The notes below the pieces were generated by a model. The model did not search any database, was not told the origin of the DNA, and saw only the letters and a program-made list of their open reading frames with translations. From Celeribacter neptunius (GTDB lineage: Bacteria > Pseudomonadota > Alphaproteobacteria > Rhodobacterales > Rhodobacteraceae): a stretch of DNA of 64,000 bases. A program made the position numbers and the translations under genes. This document shows positions 44,103 through 55,065 of the stretch, one piece after another. Position 1 is the stretch's first letter; the number at the start of each line of letters is the position of its first letter. Location of the stretch: the NCBI RefSeq assembly GCF_900113955.1, contig NZ_FORH01000002.1, forward strand, positions 186,001-250,000. Direction: 5' to 3'.

Positions 44103-45154
44103 CGTGAACCTCCTCTTTCGAGATCTTCCTCATGCGGCGCGACGATCTCGCGCCCGCTCAGCTTGTACCAATGCAGGATATCGTGCCAGATTTCCTGCGC
44201 CTCCTCGGCATACCAGAACAGATCCCGGTCCTCGGGATCGATCACCCCTTCCTCGACCAGAAAATCGACATCGAACACCCGCTGCCAATAGGCCCGCCCG
44301 ACGAGAACCACCGGCACCGGGGCAATCTTGCGGGTCTGGATCAGGGTCAGGGTCTCGAACAGCTCGTCCAGCGTGCCATAGCCGCCGGGAAACACCACCA
44401 GCGCCCGCGCGCGCAGCAGGAAATGCAGCTTGCGCAGGGAGAAATAGTGAAACCGGAAACACAGGCCGGGGGTGACATAGGGGTTGGGATATTGCTCATG
44501 GGGCAGCGAGATGTTCAACCCGACCGTGCGCGCCCCGGCCTCGGCGGCGCCACGGTTCGCGGCTTCCATCATGCCGGGGCCACCGCCGGTCATCACCACG
44601 AGGCGGTTGCCGCGCGGCCCTTCGGAGGCGCCGACAATGCGCCCGAACTCGCGCGCAACCTCGTAATAGCGGCTCTTCTCGACCAGCCGTTCCGCGATCC
44701 GGCGCTGGCGCTCGAGATCCCCATCGTCGGGGCAGCGCGCGCATTGCGCCTCGAGCGCCTGCAGCCGGGTCCTCGCCTCTTCCGGTTCGGCGATGCGGGT
44801 GCCGCCGAACACGATGATCGAATGGGCGATGCCATGGGCGCGCAGCAGGGTCTCGGTTTTCTGATAGTCGAGCATCAGGCGCGTGCCCCGCATCTCCGCA
44901 CGGTCGAGAAAATCCGTGTCCTCTTCGGCCATGAGGTAATTCGGATCTTGCATGATCGCCTCGACCAGTTCCGGGGCAAGACGATCCTCCTGCGAGGATT
45001 TCGGCCGGCATTCCGGCAGATCGACGAGGCGTTTCAGGGTGTGGGGCGGACGTGGTTTGGCCCCCGCCCCGCTCTGCGCCCCGGACTCCCTTTGCCCCCT
45101 TGTCTCCGTCTGCGCGGTCACACCCTCTGCAGTGTTCTTTTTCTCATCTTGCAT
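44099..45154 (-). CDS. LOG family (TIGR00730-type) nucleotide hydrolase
   Basis: A 351-residue Rossmann-fold protein. The LOG signature PGGYGTLDE is near residue 268 and TGGGPGMMEAANRGA near 190, both needed for nucleotide N-glycosidase activity in LOG/YgdH-type proteins, which cut AMP-like substrates to free base and ribose 5-phosphate. It has a 70-residue charged, low-complexity N-terminal extension. I choose ATG 45154 because GAGG is 7 bases upstream; ATG 45160 or GTG 45220 are alternatives. It follows atpG by about 66 bases and overlaps the beta-CASP gene by ATGA. Confidence 0.88.
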   Translation of the reverse strand: MQDEKKNTAEGVTAQTETRGQRESGAQSGAGAKPRPPHTLKRLVDLPECRPKSSQEDRLAPELVEAIMQDPNYLMAEEDTDFLDRAEMRGTRLMLDYQKTETLLRAHGIAHSIIVFGGTRIAEPEEARTRLQALEAQCARCPDDGDLERQRRIAERLVEKSRYYEVAREFGRIVGASEGPRGNRLVVMTGGGPGMMEAANRGAAEAGARTVGLNISLPHEQYPNPYVTPGLCFRFHYFSLRKLHFLLRARALVVFPGGYGTLDELFETLTLIQTRKIAPVPVVLVGRAYWQRVFDVDFLVEEGVIDPEDRDLFWYAEEAQEIWHDILHWYKLSGREIVAPHEEDLERGGSR

Positions 45155-45220
45155 GTTCATGCCTCTTCTTGCCCCGCATGGGGTCTCCTCCCCAGGTTGT
45201 TCTCTTGTCCGAACCTCCAC

Positions 45221-46066
45221 TCACAGATCCGCCGTCGCCAGTTCGATGATCTCCTCGGTGATCTCTTCCTGGCGCAACCGGCGCGCCAGTCTGGTCATGT
45301 CGTCGAGCGTCTCCGCAGTATTGTCCTGTGCTGCGATCATCGCGCGCATCCGCGCTTCGTTCTCGGCCGCGAAAGACAGCATCACCGCAGCGCTCAGCTC
45401 GGCAAAGAGATATTCCTCGACCAGCCGCTGCAGCAGCCGCTCGGGCGGCAGGGTGATCCGCGGCGGCACCTGGCTCTGCGGAGGGGCGAAGCGGTCATAG
45501 TCGAAGGGCAGCAACGGCTTATGCGCGATCTGCACCTCTTCGGAGAGCGAAGGAATGGCATGCAGGATGCTGAGCGAGGTGATCTCGCCCGCCGCCATCG
45601 GCGCAAAGAGCGCATCGCCGATCCGGGTGGCAAGGCTGGCTGCCTGCGCCGCATGGGCAATCATCGGCGCGGACCAGGCAAGCTCGACGTCGTGCTCCTC
45701 GGCCATGGCGAGACCGCGCTCGCCGACGAGAAACACCAGCGGCGCCGGGTCCTGCCCGAGCTCTTGCTGCAACGCCTCGAAAATGCGTTCGGAATAGCTG
45801 CCGACGAACCCCTGTTCCGTGGCAAAGACCAAAAGCCCCGGGCGTGCCCTGCCGGCCGTCTGTGCCTCGGCCTGTGGTGCCGGGAATAGCGCCAGAGCTT
45901 CACCGATGGCACGCCCAATGGTCTCTTCGAAACGGTGAATGCTGTCGAGATGGGCCTGTGCCTCATGCACCCGGGCGGCGGCGATGCCGCGCATGGCGCC
46001 GATCACCGTGTCGAGCTTGTGCACGGTTTCGATCCGGGCGGTGATATCGGCAAAACGTTCGCTCAT
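45221..46066 (-). CDS. atpG: N-type ATPase F1 gamma subunit
   Basis: A 281-residue central-stalk subunit. The N-terminal helix ([24 protein letters not shown], abridged) and C-terminal helix ([23 protein letters not shown], abridged) form the coiled-coil rotor, with the [13 protein letters not shown] core between them, matching GLCGGYN of standard gamma only loosely. This degeneracy is normal for N-ATPases. It is the last of nine atp genes and overlaps atpA by ATGA. Confidence 0.9.
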   Translation of the reverse strand: MSERFADITARIETVHKLDTVIGAMRGIAAARVHEAQAHLDSIHRFEETIGRAIGEALALFPAPQAEAQTAGRARPGLLVFATEQGFVGSYSERIFEALQQELGQDPAPLVFLVGERGLAMAEEHDVELAWSAPMIAHAAQAASLATRIGDALFAPMAAGEITSLSILHAIPSLSEEVQIAHKPLLPFDYDRFAPPQSQVPPRITLPPERLLQRLVEEYLFAELSAAVMLSFAAENEARMRAMIAAQDNTAETLDDMTRLARRLRQEEITEEIIELATADL

Positions 46067-47688
46067 GGCGCCTCGCCTTCCGCGCCGGAGACAGCCGCGC
46101 CCCGTTCGGCGCTCTGTTCGGCGCCGTGTCCCGCGCCTGTCGTCGCCAGCCCTTTTGCCAGGGCCCGGACCTCCGCCACCAGCCGGTCGCGCAAGGCGTC
46201 ATTCAGGGCCTTCTGCTCCGTCAACTCCCTCAACGCGTCGGGCGCCCGGGCGCCGAGCCAACCGGGCAGTTGCCGTTTCAGCTCGGGGATCGCCTCCGGC
46301 GCCAGATCATCGAGCACACCATCGGCCAGCGCCGCCAAAAGCGCCACCTGATCGACCATGCCCAGCCCGCTGAAGCGTGGCTGGGTCAGAAGCGCGCGGA
46401 TGCGACTGCCGCGGGCGATCTGCGCCTTGACCCGCGGGTTGGAGATACCGCCGAAGCGGGTGAACATTTCAAGCTCGAGAAACTGCGCATAGTCCAGCCG
46501 CACCCGGCCCGAGACCATGCGCAGCCCCGGCGCCTGCGCCTTGCCGCCGACCCGGCTCACCGAGAGGCCGACATCGACGGCGGGGCGCTGATCGGCGGAG
46601 AACAGATGGCTGTCGAAGACGATCTGGCCATCGGTGATCGAGATCAGATTGGTCGGGATATAACCGGACAGATTCCCCGCTTCGGTCTGGGCGATCGGCA
46701 GCGCCGTGATCGAGCCGCCGCCCAGCTCCGGCGCCAGTTTCGCGGCGCGTTCCAACAGCCGCGCGTGGAGATAGAAAATATCGCCCGGATAGGCCTCGCG
46801 CCCCGGCGGCTCGCGGGTCAGAAGCGCCAGTTCGCGATGGGTGGCGGCATGCAGCGTCAGATCGTCGATGACGATCAACACATCCTGCCCCCGGTCACGG
46901 AAATATTCCGCCATGCTCATCGCCGCGAACGGCGCGATCCATTGCAGCCCCGGCGGAGACGAGGCCAGCCCCAGCACGAAGATACAGCGCTCCGGCGCGC
47001 CATGGTCGCGCACCGCGGCCACGACCCGTTCGACCGCCGAGGCACGTTGACCGATGGCCACATAAATGGTGATCACATCGGTGGATTTCTGATTGATGAT
47101 CGCATCGACGGCGAGCGCGGTCTTGCCGGTGGCGTGATCGCCGACGAGCAATTCGCGCTGGCCGCGGCCGATGGCAAAGAGGCTGTCAACCAAGAGCACG
47201 CCGGTTTCCAACGGTTCGGCGACCAGATCGCGCTCGATGATCTCCGGCGCCGGGCGTTCGATTGGCAGGCGTTCCGAGGTCTTCGGCACCGGCCCGGCGT
47301 CCAGTGGCCGCCCCAGCGGGTCGATGATGCGCCCGAGCAGCGCCTCGCCCACCGGCACCTGCAGGACCTCGCCCGTGTCATAGACCTTTTGCCCGACCTC
47401 GACCGAGGCGCTCTCGTCCAGAAGCACCGCGTGGATCAGATCCGGCGCGAGGCTCCGGGCAAAGCCGGAACTGCCGCTCTCAAAGCGCAAGAGCGCCCCC
47501 AGCGGCGCCTCTGTGAGCCCGGTGACCTGCACGATGCCATCGGCGACATGCGACACCCGGCCAATGGCCTCGGCCGCAGGCTGAAGCGCGGTCCGGGCCA
47601 GCCTGGCGCGGCTGGTCTCGAGCCAGTCCTCAAGCCCTGTGTCCTCCGGATACTTCTCTGGATGCTTCTCAGGGCGTTTGTCACTCAT
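46063..47688 (-). CDS. atpA: N-type ATPase F1 alpha subunit
   Basis: A 541-residue non-catalytic nucleotide-binding subunit. P-loop GDHATGKT near residue 185, [13 protein letters not shown] near 215, and the signature [17 protein letters not shown] near 375 are all present; the C-terminal helical domain ends with a low-complexity Gly/Ala tail. The typical alpha Gln at the P-loop (GDRQTGKT) is replaced by His-Ala, seen in other N-ATPases. It overlaps atpF by 8 bases at its start and atpG by 4 at its end. Confidence 0.93.
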   Translation of the reverse strand: MSDKRPEKHPEKYPEDTGLEDWLETSRARLARTALQPAAEAIGRVSHVADGIVQVTGLTEAPLGALLRFESGSSGFARSLAPDLIHAVLLDESASVEVGQKVYDTGEVLQVPVGEALLGRIIDPLGRPLDAGPVPKTSERLPIERPAPEIIERDLVAEPLETGVLLVDSLFAIGRGQRELLVGDHATGKTALAVDAIINQKSTDVITIYVAIGQRASAVERVVAAVRDHGAPERCIFVLGLASSPPGLQWIAPFAAMSMAEYFRDRGQDVLIVIDDLTLHAATHRELALLTREPPGREAYPGDIFYLHARLLERAAKLAPELGGGSITALPIAQTEAGNLSGYIPTNLISITDGQIVFDSHLFSADQRPAVDVGLSVSRVGGKAQAPGLRMVSGRVRLDYAQFLELEMFTRFGGISNPRVKAQIARGSRIRALLTQPRFSGLGMVDQVALLAALADGVLDDLAPEAIPELKRQLPGWLGARAPDALRELTEQKALNDALRDRLVAEVRALAKGLATTGAGHGAEQSAERGAAVSGAEGEAP

Positions 47689-48412
47689 CGCTCAACTCCG
47701 CCTTGATCCGCTCGAGATCGGCCCGAAGATTGTTGCGCACCATGGCCGTGCTGGCATCGAGCTCCAGCCCGGCGATCAGCCCCGGGTCGGTCGTCACGTC
47801 AATCTCGACCGGGCGCCCGAGCACTGTGCCGAGGCGGCTCTTGAGCGCCTCGCGCTCGGCTTCGGTCGGCTCTGCCGCCGCCCGCAGGCCAATCGGTCCG
47901 GTGCGGCCCAGCTCCGTCCGGGTCGCCTCCGGCAGCTCCGCCACGGCCTCGGCGAGCCCGTCGATGAACCCCGAGAGCGGCAGCGGATCGGGCAGACGGC
48001 TGAGCAGGCGTTCGGCGATCTCGAGTGCCAGCGTGCCAGCCTTGTCCCGAAGCTCGCCCTGTTGCGCGCGCCTGAGCCCGGCGAGCTCCGCCTCGGCGGC
48101 ATCACGCGCCTTCTCGAGTGCCGCCTCGGTCTCTGCCATGAGCCGGGATTTCTCGCGCGCCGCCGCGTCGCGGGCCTCGGCCAGCCGGGCAGCATGCGCG
48201 GCATTGAGCGCCTCAGCCTCTGCCTCGGCCGTCGCACGGGCCCGATCAGCCCCCTGTTGCGCGGCCTCCGCCGCGTCCAATGCGGCCTGGGTGACGGCCT
48301 GACGCTCGTCGAGCATGCGCGCAACCGGGCGGAACAGGAACCGCGCCAGAATCCAGATCAGGATCACGGCGTTGATGGTTTGCAGCCCCAGGGTCCACCA
48401 GTCGATATGCAT
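47681..48412 (-). CDS. atpF: N-type ATPase b subunit with delta-like C-terminus
   Basis: A 243-residue peripheral stalk subunit. One N-terminal TM helix ([20 protein letters not shown]) is followed by a long Ala/Glu/Arg-rich coiled coil (residues about 35-140). It is some 80 residues longer than a usual b subunit, and the last 60 residues ([21 protein letters not shown]) resemble the C-terminal domain of subunit delta (DPSLIGG motif). As no delta gene is present in the operon, this extension probably supplies that contact with F1. GGAG lies 6 bases before the ATG. Confidence 0.92.
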   Translation of the reverse strand: MHIDWWTLGLQTINAVILIWILARFLFRPVARMLDERQAVTQAALDAAEAAQQGADRARATAEAEAEALNAAHAARLAEARDAAAREKSRLMAETEAALEKARDAAEAELAGLRRAQQGELRDKAGTLALEIAERLLSRLPDPLPLSGFIDGLAEAVAELPEATRTELGRTGPIGLRAAAEPTEAEREALKSRLGTVLGRPVEIDVTTDPGLIAGLELDASTAMVRNNLRADLERIKAELSDE

Positions 48413-48424
48413 GGTCTGCTCCGA

Positions 48425-48673
48425 TCAGACGAAAGGATTGGCGAAAAGCACCAGAAGCGCGATCACCAGCGTGTAGATCGCCATGGTTTCGATCATGGCG
48501 AGGCCGACGAACAGGGTCCGGCTCAGCGTGCCCGCGGCTTCGGGCTGGCGCGCGATGGCATCCATGGCGGCGGCCACGGCACGCCCTTCGGCGAGTGCCG
48601 GTCCGATGGCGCCGAAGCTCACGGCGATGGCCGCGGCGAGGATCGAGACGATTTCAATGAGATTACCGGTCAT
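48425..48673 (-). CDS. atpE: N-type ATPase c subunit, probable Na+-binding type
   Basis: An 82-residue two-helix proteolipid of the ion-carrying ring. Helix 1 contains GPALAEGRA, with Glu at the place of Gln32 of the Ilyobacter Na+ ring. Helix 2 contains GLAMIETMAIY: the carboxylate Glu, then Thr (Ser66 position) and Tyr (Tyr70 position). The Thr67 position is Met. ARQPEA is the conserved polar loop. These features favour Na+ binding, with less certainty than a full set. The frame extends far upstream but the real ATG at 48673 overlaps atpB. Confidence 0.93.
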   Translation of the reverse strand: MTGNLIEIVSILAAAIAVSFGAIGPALAEGRAVAAAMDAIARQPEAAGTLSRTLFVGLAMIETMAIYTLVIALLVLFANPFV

Positions 48674-49368
48674 GGTTTTGAGACCTCCTGCGAAGATAAA
48701 TTGCGTTTGGGGCGCTCGCCGACGGCGGCGCCGATAAAGACGGTGGCGAGAACGGCGAAAATATAGGCCTGCACGGCGCCGGTCAGCAGCTCCAGCGCCA
48801 TCAAGGGGATCGGCACGAAGAGCCCGGCGAGCGACAAAACGATGCCGACGACAAACACCCCGCTCATGATATTGCCGAACAGGCGCACGATCAGCGAGAA
48901 AGTGCGGGTGATCTGCTCGATGATATTGAGCGGGATCATCACCCAGCTCGGTTCGGCAAAGGTGGCGAGATAACCCCTGAGCCCGCGCGTGGCGACGCCA
49001 TATCCGAGCGTGGCGGCAAAGACGACGAGCGCCAGCGCCGCGTCGGTTTCGATATGTGCGGTGGGCGGCTCGATCCCGGGGATCAGCGAGCACCAGTTGG
49101 CGAGCAGCACAAACAGGAACACCGTGCCAATGAGCGCCCGGTAGGGCGCCGGATCGCGGTTCAGCGTGTCGCGCAGCTGGCCGTCGATGGTGGTGACGAA
49201 AAGCTCGAGCAGGGTCTGGATCTTGCCGGGTCTGAGCGTGAGATGCCGGGTGGCGAAATAGGCGCCGCCGCCGATCAGCACGATCAGCCCCCAGGTGACC
49301 AGAACCGGCGCGGTGATCGGCACCGGGCCAAGCTGGAACAGCGGGTCGAGCGTGAGCGGATTGTCCAT
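48670..49368 (-). CDS. atpB: N-type ATPase a subunit
   Basis: A 232-residue membrane subunit forming the half-channels. The essential arginine lies in SLIVRLFGNIMSG near residue 163, and the C-terminal helix has LLTGAVQAYIFAVLATVFIG with the conserved Gln. FVLLANWCSLIPG near 88 is the aNxxxxxPG motif. About five TM helices. Start shares one base with the AtpR stop; end overlaps atpE. Confidence 0.94.
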   Translation of the reverse strand: MDNPLTLDPLFQLGPVPITAPVLVTWGLIVLIGGGAYFATRHLTLRPGKIQTLLELFVTTIDGQLRDTLNRDPAPYRALIGTVFLFVLLANWCSLIPGIEPPTAHIETDAALALVVFAATLGYGVATRGLRGYLATFAEPSWVMIPLNIIEQITRTFSLIVRLFGNIMSGVFVVGIVLSLAGLFVPIPLMALELLTGAVQAYIFAVLATVFIGAAVGERPKRNLSSQEVSKP

Positions 49369-49667
49369 CAGCCCTGCCCCCTTTCACCAGTCGCCTTTGC
49401 GCCTCTGAGAACGACAAAGCGGGCGATCAGCACGCCGAGCGCGCCCGCCAGAAGCGGCAGCGCGCCTTGTCGCGCCAGGAACACCATGACCAGCGCCAGA
49501 AGCACCAGCCGTATGATTTGCAGCGCCACGGCCCAGATCACCCGGCCGCCGCCGAGATAGAGCGCGGTGACACGTTTGAGCGTCGAGAAATGCACAAAGC
49601 CCAGCGCCAGCCCGAGCAGGAGGCCGAGAAGCGGGATCAATATCGTGTCGGTCATAGAATGTGTCAT
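49368..49667 (-). CDS. atpR: N-ATPase accessory membrane subunit AtpR
   Basis: A 99-residue protein with three hydrophobic helices: ILIPLLGLLLGLALGFVHF, a second with an intramembrane Arg (WAVALQIIRLVLLALVMVFLA), and a third (LLAGALGVLIARFVVL) also with Arg. Buried arginines are the hallmark of AtpR, thought to interact with the carboxylates of the c ring during assembly. I choose the ATG at 49667, which overlaps the AtpQ stop by ATGA. Found only in N-ATPase operons, so it is diagnostic. Confidence 0.9.
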   Translation of the reverse strand: MTHSMTDTILIPLLGLLLGLALGFVHFSTLKRVTALYLGGGRVIWAVALQIIRLVLLALVMVFLARQGALPLLAGALGVLIARFVVLRGAKATGERGQG

Positions 49668-49992
49668 TGGCTGTGCATCCATTTCCAGGCGGCGTGAAAC
49701 CCGATCCCGGCGCCGATGAAGATCAGCGGCGCGGTGAAGAAGATCCCGGTGGCGAGGCTGCGGTCGAGAAACCGGCCCAGAAGGATCGCCAGGAGGATCG
49801 GCGCGACGATGGCCCAGCCGAGAATGCCGATCTGGCCAAGCCGGGCGCCCAAGGAGGGCTCCGGGTCGTCACGGCTGAGCTGATCGCGCTCGACCGCCCG
49901 CCGGGCAGCCCGTTCGATCTCCTTATGCCCGCCGTTTTGCTCACCGTTGCCTTGTTCAGGCTCGACGCGTGGTGTTTCGGGTCTCTCCGCCA

Positions 49993-49993
<1 letters not shown>
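49664..49993 (-). CDS. atpQ: N-ATPase accessory membrane subunit AtpQ (AtpI/AtpZ-like)
   Basis: A 109-residue protein with a charged N-terminal half (EIERAARRAVERDQ) and two TM helices (IGILGWAIVAPILLAILLGRFLD and GIFFTAPLIFIGAGIGFHAAW), the AtpZ/AtpI plan. Starts at ATG 49993 sharing one base with the atpC stop; an in-frame GTG one codon earlier is also possible. Its place between atpC and atpR gives the name. Role in N-ATPase is probably ring assembly or cation supply. Confidence 0.86.
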
Positions 49994-51908
<1,915 letters not shown>

Positions 51909-52240
51909 TCAGCCTCCGGACATCTGTCTGTCATAAGATATAGTGCGTTTCCCGAGAGTTGTACGACTTGTGTCAATCTTCTCCAAAATGCTTTGAGCAG
52001 CGCGGAAGATCTGATGAAGCTACTGTGCCTTTCGCATCGCAACAAAACAAGGCGGAGGATTTCGGCGCCGTCAGACCATCACCTGTGCCTTCACCGGGAA
52101 CATCACCGAGGACTTCACCGACGACTTTATCGGGGCTTGTCGGCAGTTCCCCGCAAATCCCGAAGCGTGACGCCGCAAGAATGCGCCCGGCCTTTGGTCC
52201 GCACCTGCAGTGGCCCCCATAGCCCCCTCAATCGCGCCGG

Positions 52241-52276
52241 CAATTTCCGCTGTATTTTCAATTTCCGTTGCATTTT
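52241..52276. repeat. Tandem 18-bp direct repeat upstream of GT2 gene
   Basis: CAATTTCCGCTGTATTTT and CAATTTCCGTTGCATTTT follow one another directly with two mismatches (16 of 18 identical), just upstream of a promoter candidate at 52301. Direct repeats so placed may be binding sites of a response regulator. Confidence 0.6.
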
Positions 52277-52300
52277 CACGGCCATGCCTGAGCTGGGAAA

Positions 52301-52329
52301 TTGTCTCGGAGACGAAGCTGCGCTAGACT
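52301..52329 (+). promoter_or_regulatory. Candidate sigma-70 promoter for glycosyltransferase operon
   Basis: TTGTCT (52301-52306) and TAGACT (52324-52329) have a 17-base spacer and each match the consensus at four of six positions. The -10 ends 37 bases before the ATG at 52367. Confidence 0.45.
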
Positions 52330-52366
52330 CGCCGTGCTGCATCCTGGGGAAGCTTGTGGGGGACAC

Positions 52367-53398
52367 ATGTCGAAGTTGGACACATCGGTCGAACGATCGG
52401 GACAAACGGCACAGGAACCCGTCACGGGCATTTCCGTCGTCGTCCCCATTTTCAACGAAATCGAGAATATCGATCTTCTCTATCAGGAGCTGACTGCGGC
52501 GCTCGAGCAGATTGGCAAGCCCTATGAGATCGTCCTCGTGGATGACGGATCGACCGATGGCAGCGGCGCGGCGCTGGCCGAGAAAGCGCGGCTGGATACC
52601 CGGGTGCGGGTGGTGCAGTTCCGCCGCAACTACGGGCAGACCGCCGCGATGAAGGCCGGGCTGGATTTCGCCTCGCATGACGCCATCGTCACCATCGACG
52701 GCGATCTGCAGAACGATCCCGCGGATATCGCACCGATGCTGGCCAAGCTCGAAGAGGGATACGATCTCGTGCATGGCTGGCGGCGGCATCGCCAGGATGC
52801 GATGCTGAACCGCAAACTGCCCTCGATGATCGCCAACCGGCTGATCTCCTGGAGCACCGGTTTTCCGATCCATGATCTGGGCTGCACACTCAAGGTGATG
52901 CGGCGAGATCTGGTGTCGGAGATCGAGCTTTACGGCGACATGCATCGCTTTATCCCGATCCTGCTGTTCGAGCGCGGTGCGCGCTGTTTCGAGATGGAGA
53001 CCCATCATCGGCCGCGCCTCCACGGCGAGACGAAATACGGCATCAGCCGCACCTTCGTCGTGATCCTCGATCTGTTGACGGTGCGTTTCCTGCTCGGCAA
53101 TGCCGGGCATCCGATGATGGTCTTCGGCGGGCTCGGGCTTTTCAGCTTCGTGCTGTCTTTCCTCGCCGCGCTGATCACCGTGGCCATGAAGATCTGGGGC
53201 GATGTCGATATGACCGGCAACCCGTTCCTGCTGCTGTCGGTTCTCTCCGTTCTGGCCGGGTTCCAGCTTCTGAGCATCGGCCTGATCGGTGAAGTTCTCG
53301 CCCGGGTCTATTTCAACCAACGCGGTCGCAAACCCTACACGGTGCGGCATGCCCTGAATTTCGACGCGCACCCCACCCATACGGGGCCGGAACAGTGA
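52367..53398 (+). CDS. Polyprenyl-phosphate sugar synthase (GT2, GtrB/ArnC-like)
   Basis: A 343-residue membrane-anchored GT2 enzyme that moves a nucleotide-sugar residue to undecaprenyl phosphate. VVPIFNEIENI begins the domain near residue 24; VDDGSTDGS, the metal-binding DGDLQND near 109, and RLHGETKYG near 218 follow, with two C-terminal TM helices (MMVFGGLGLFSFVLSFLAAL; LLLSVLSVLAGFQLLSIGL) placing the active site on the cytoplasmic side. GGGGGAC precedes the ATG. GTGA overlap with the GT39-like gene. Confidence 0.93.
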   Translation: MSKLDTSVERSGQTAQEPVTGISVVVPIFNEIENIDLLYQELTAALEQIGKPYEIVLVDDGSTDGSGAALAEKARLDTRVRVVQFRRNYGQTAAMKAGLDFASHDAIVTIDGDLQNDPADIAPMLAKLEEGYDLVHGWRRHRQDAMLNRKLPSMIANRLISWSTGFPIHDLGCTLKVMRRDLVSEIELYGDMHRFIPILLFERGARCFEMETHHRPRLHGETKYGISRTFVVILDLLTVRFLLGNAGHPMMVFGGLGLFSFVLSFLAALITVAMKIWGDVDMTGNPFLLLSVLSVLAGFQLLSIGLIGEVLARVYFNQRGRKPYTVRHALNFDAHPTHTGPEQ

Positions 53399-55038
53399 GC
53401 GAGGCGCATGTCGTGACGCCCACCAACACAGCAAAACCTGTCGCAGCGAAACCTGTCGCGCCGAAACCCGTCGCAGCGAACTCGGGACCATTGCCGTTCG
53501 GAACATTCGATCAGCTGGCCTTCTTCGCGATCCTCGCCTTTGCGCTCTACCTCCGGCTGCCCTACATGACCCAGCCGCTTGTCGATGTTTTCAGCTGGCG
53601 TGAGGCCAGCACGGCGATGATCGCCGAGAATTATTGGCAACATGGCTGGAACATCTTCCTGCCGGAAGTGAACTGGTCCGGCCCCGGCCCGAGCTATCAG
53701 GGCCGTGAATTCGGCCTCTATGGCTATCTCGTCGCCATTCTGAATGCGGTTTTCGGCTGGCATGACTGGTTTGGCCGGCTGGTCGCCATTGGTTTCGGAT
53801 TGCTGACGGTCTTCGCCCTGCATCGGCTGGTCGCGCTGATCTGGGATGAGCGGCACGCCCATGCGGCGGCGCTTGCCTATGCGGTGATGCCGGGCGCGAT
53901 CGCGATCGAAAGCTCGGTCCTCCCCGATCCGGCGATGCTCGGGCTGATCACCCTCGGGATCTGGCTCTACGCCCGCGCCTGGGCCGCCGGGAGCAAAGCC
54001 TATCCGGTCTGGGCCGCTCTGGCGTTCACTTTGGGAGCCCTGTCGAAATTGCCGGGGCTCGGCGTCGGGCTGGCCATCCTGTGGTTGATGGTGCTGTCGC
54101 TTCTGCGCGGTGATCGCACGACATTTCTCAGAACATTGATCGCGGTTGCCATCGGACTGGCGGCGATCATCGGCTATTACGCCTGGGCCATTCACCTCGG
54201 GCGCTCCACCCCGCCCTACCATGTCGCCGGCAGCGGCTATGTCTGGGACCACGGGCTCTCGGCCTTCATCGCCGAAGCGTTTTATGCCCAGAGCCTCTGG
54301 GATATCTCGATCTGGTGGTTCTATGGCTATGCCTTCCTCGCGCTGATCGCGCTCGGTCTCTGGTTGCCGCCACGCTTTGCGAAAGAAGAACCGCGAGCCC
54401 CGGGACTGACCCGTCTGCCCTATGTCTGGTTGCTCGCCGCGATCATCGTCTACCTCTGTGCCGCCAAGGAGATCAGTACCAATCCCTGGAACCTGCATCT
54501 CTTCCATGTGCCGCTGGCGATCTTTGCCGGACGGGCTCTGATCCTGCTTGCGGAACTGGGCGGCGTCAGCTTCCCGTCGCTGGCGGGCGTTGCCCGTTTC
54601 ATCGTCATGGGGGCGATCCTGGCTGCCCTGTCGCAGTTTCAGATCCTGCCGCGGCTGAAAACCCCGCAGGGCGAAGAAGCGCGATTGATGGGTCAGGCCA
54701 TCGATCGTCTGGCGGGGCCGGATGATCTCGTCGTCACCATCAGCCCGGAGGTTGGCGACCCGATCGCGGTCTATTACAGCCGCCGGAACGGCTGGACCCT
54801 GCCGCCGGGCGGTGGCGCAAGCGACTGGTCGACCTTTGCCGAGGACGATGCGACACCGATCGCCCAGCTCAACGACATGAAATCCCAGGGCGCGCGCTGG
54901 TTCGGTGTAACCAGGAATGCCGAGGACCGCCTGGACCGTCCGTTTCTCGAGCATCATGCCGGCGTGATCGCCTATCTCGATCAAACCGCCGAACGGGTCC
55001 TGGAGACGCCGGAGTTCATCCTCTTCCGGCTGCAGTAG
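53395..55038 (+). CDS. GT39/ArnT-like membrane glycosyltransferase
   Basis: A 547-residue multi-helix protein, GTG start overlapping the GT2 stop. After a Lys-Pro-Val-Ala repeat (residues 14-28; the DNA has matching 15-bp repeats around 53431-53479), the first helix ends in RLPYMTQPLVDVFSWREAS, where the acidic residue and RE pair occupy the catalytic loop of PMT/ArnT-type enzymes. About 11-12 helices and a periplasmic C-terminal domain follow. It would use the lipid-linked sugar from GT2 to modify a periplasmic acceptor (lipid A, polysaccharide or protein). Confidence 0.9.
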   Translation: MSEAHVVTPTNTAKPVAAKPVAPKPVAANSGPLPFGTFDQLAFFAILAFALYLRLPYMTQPLVDVFSWREASTAMIAENYWQHGWNIFLPEVNWSGPGPSYQGREFGLYGYLVAILNAVFGWHDWFGRLVAIGFGLLTVFALHRLVALIWDERHAHAAALAYAVMPGAIAIESSVLPDPAMLGLITLGIWLYARAWAAGSKAYPVWAALAFTLGALSKLPGLGVGLAILWLMVLSLLRGDRTTFLRTLIAVAIGLAAIIGYYAWAIHLGRSTPPYHVAGSGYVWDHGLSAFIAEAFYAQSLWDISIWWFYGYAFLALIALGLWLPPRFAKEEPRAPGLTRLPYVWLLAAIIVYLCAAKEISTNPWNLHLFHVPLAIFAGRALILLAELGGVSFPSLAGVARFIVMGAILAALSQFQILPRLKTPQGEEARLMGQAIDRLAGPDDLVVTISPEVGDPIAVYYSRRNGWTLPPGGGASDWSTFAEDDATPIAQLNDMKSQGARWFGVTRNAEDRLDRPFLEHHAGVIAYLDQTAERVLETPEFILFRLQ

Positions 55039-55065
55039 GAATGGCAGAGGAACATCGGGAGATGA

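Noticed and set aside
48425-49417. A 330-codon frame containing the c subunit
   Set aside because: Only the last 82 codons make sense; upstream is the out-of-frame reading of atpB. The ATG at 48673 overlaps the atpB stop.
52301-52366. Upstream start for the GT2 gene at 52301
   Set aside because: The extra 22 residues are Arg/Cys-rich without a family match and cover the promoter candidate; ATG 52367 has GGGGGAC upstream and yields the normal length.
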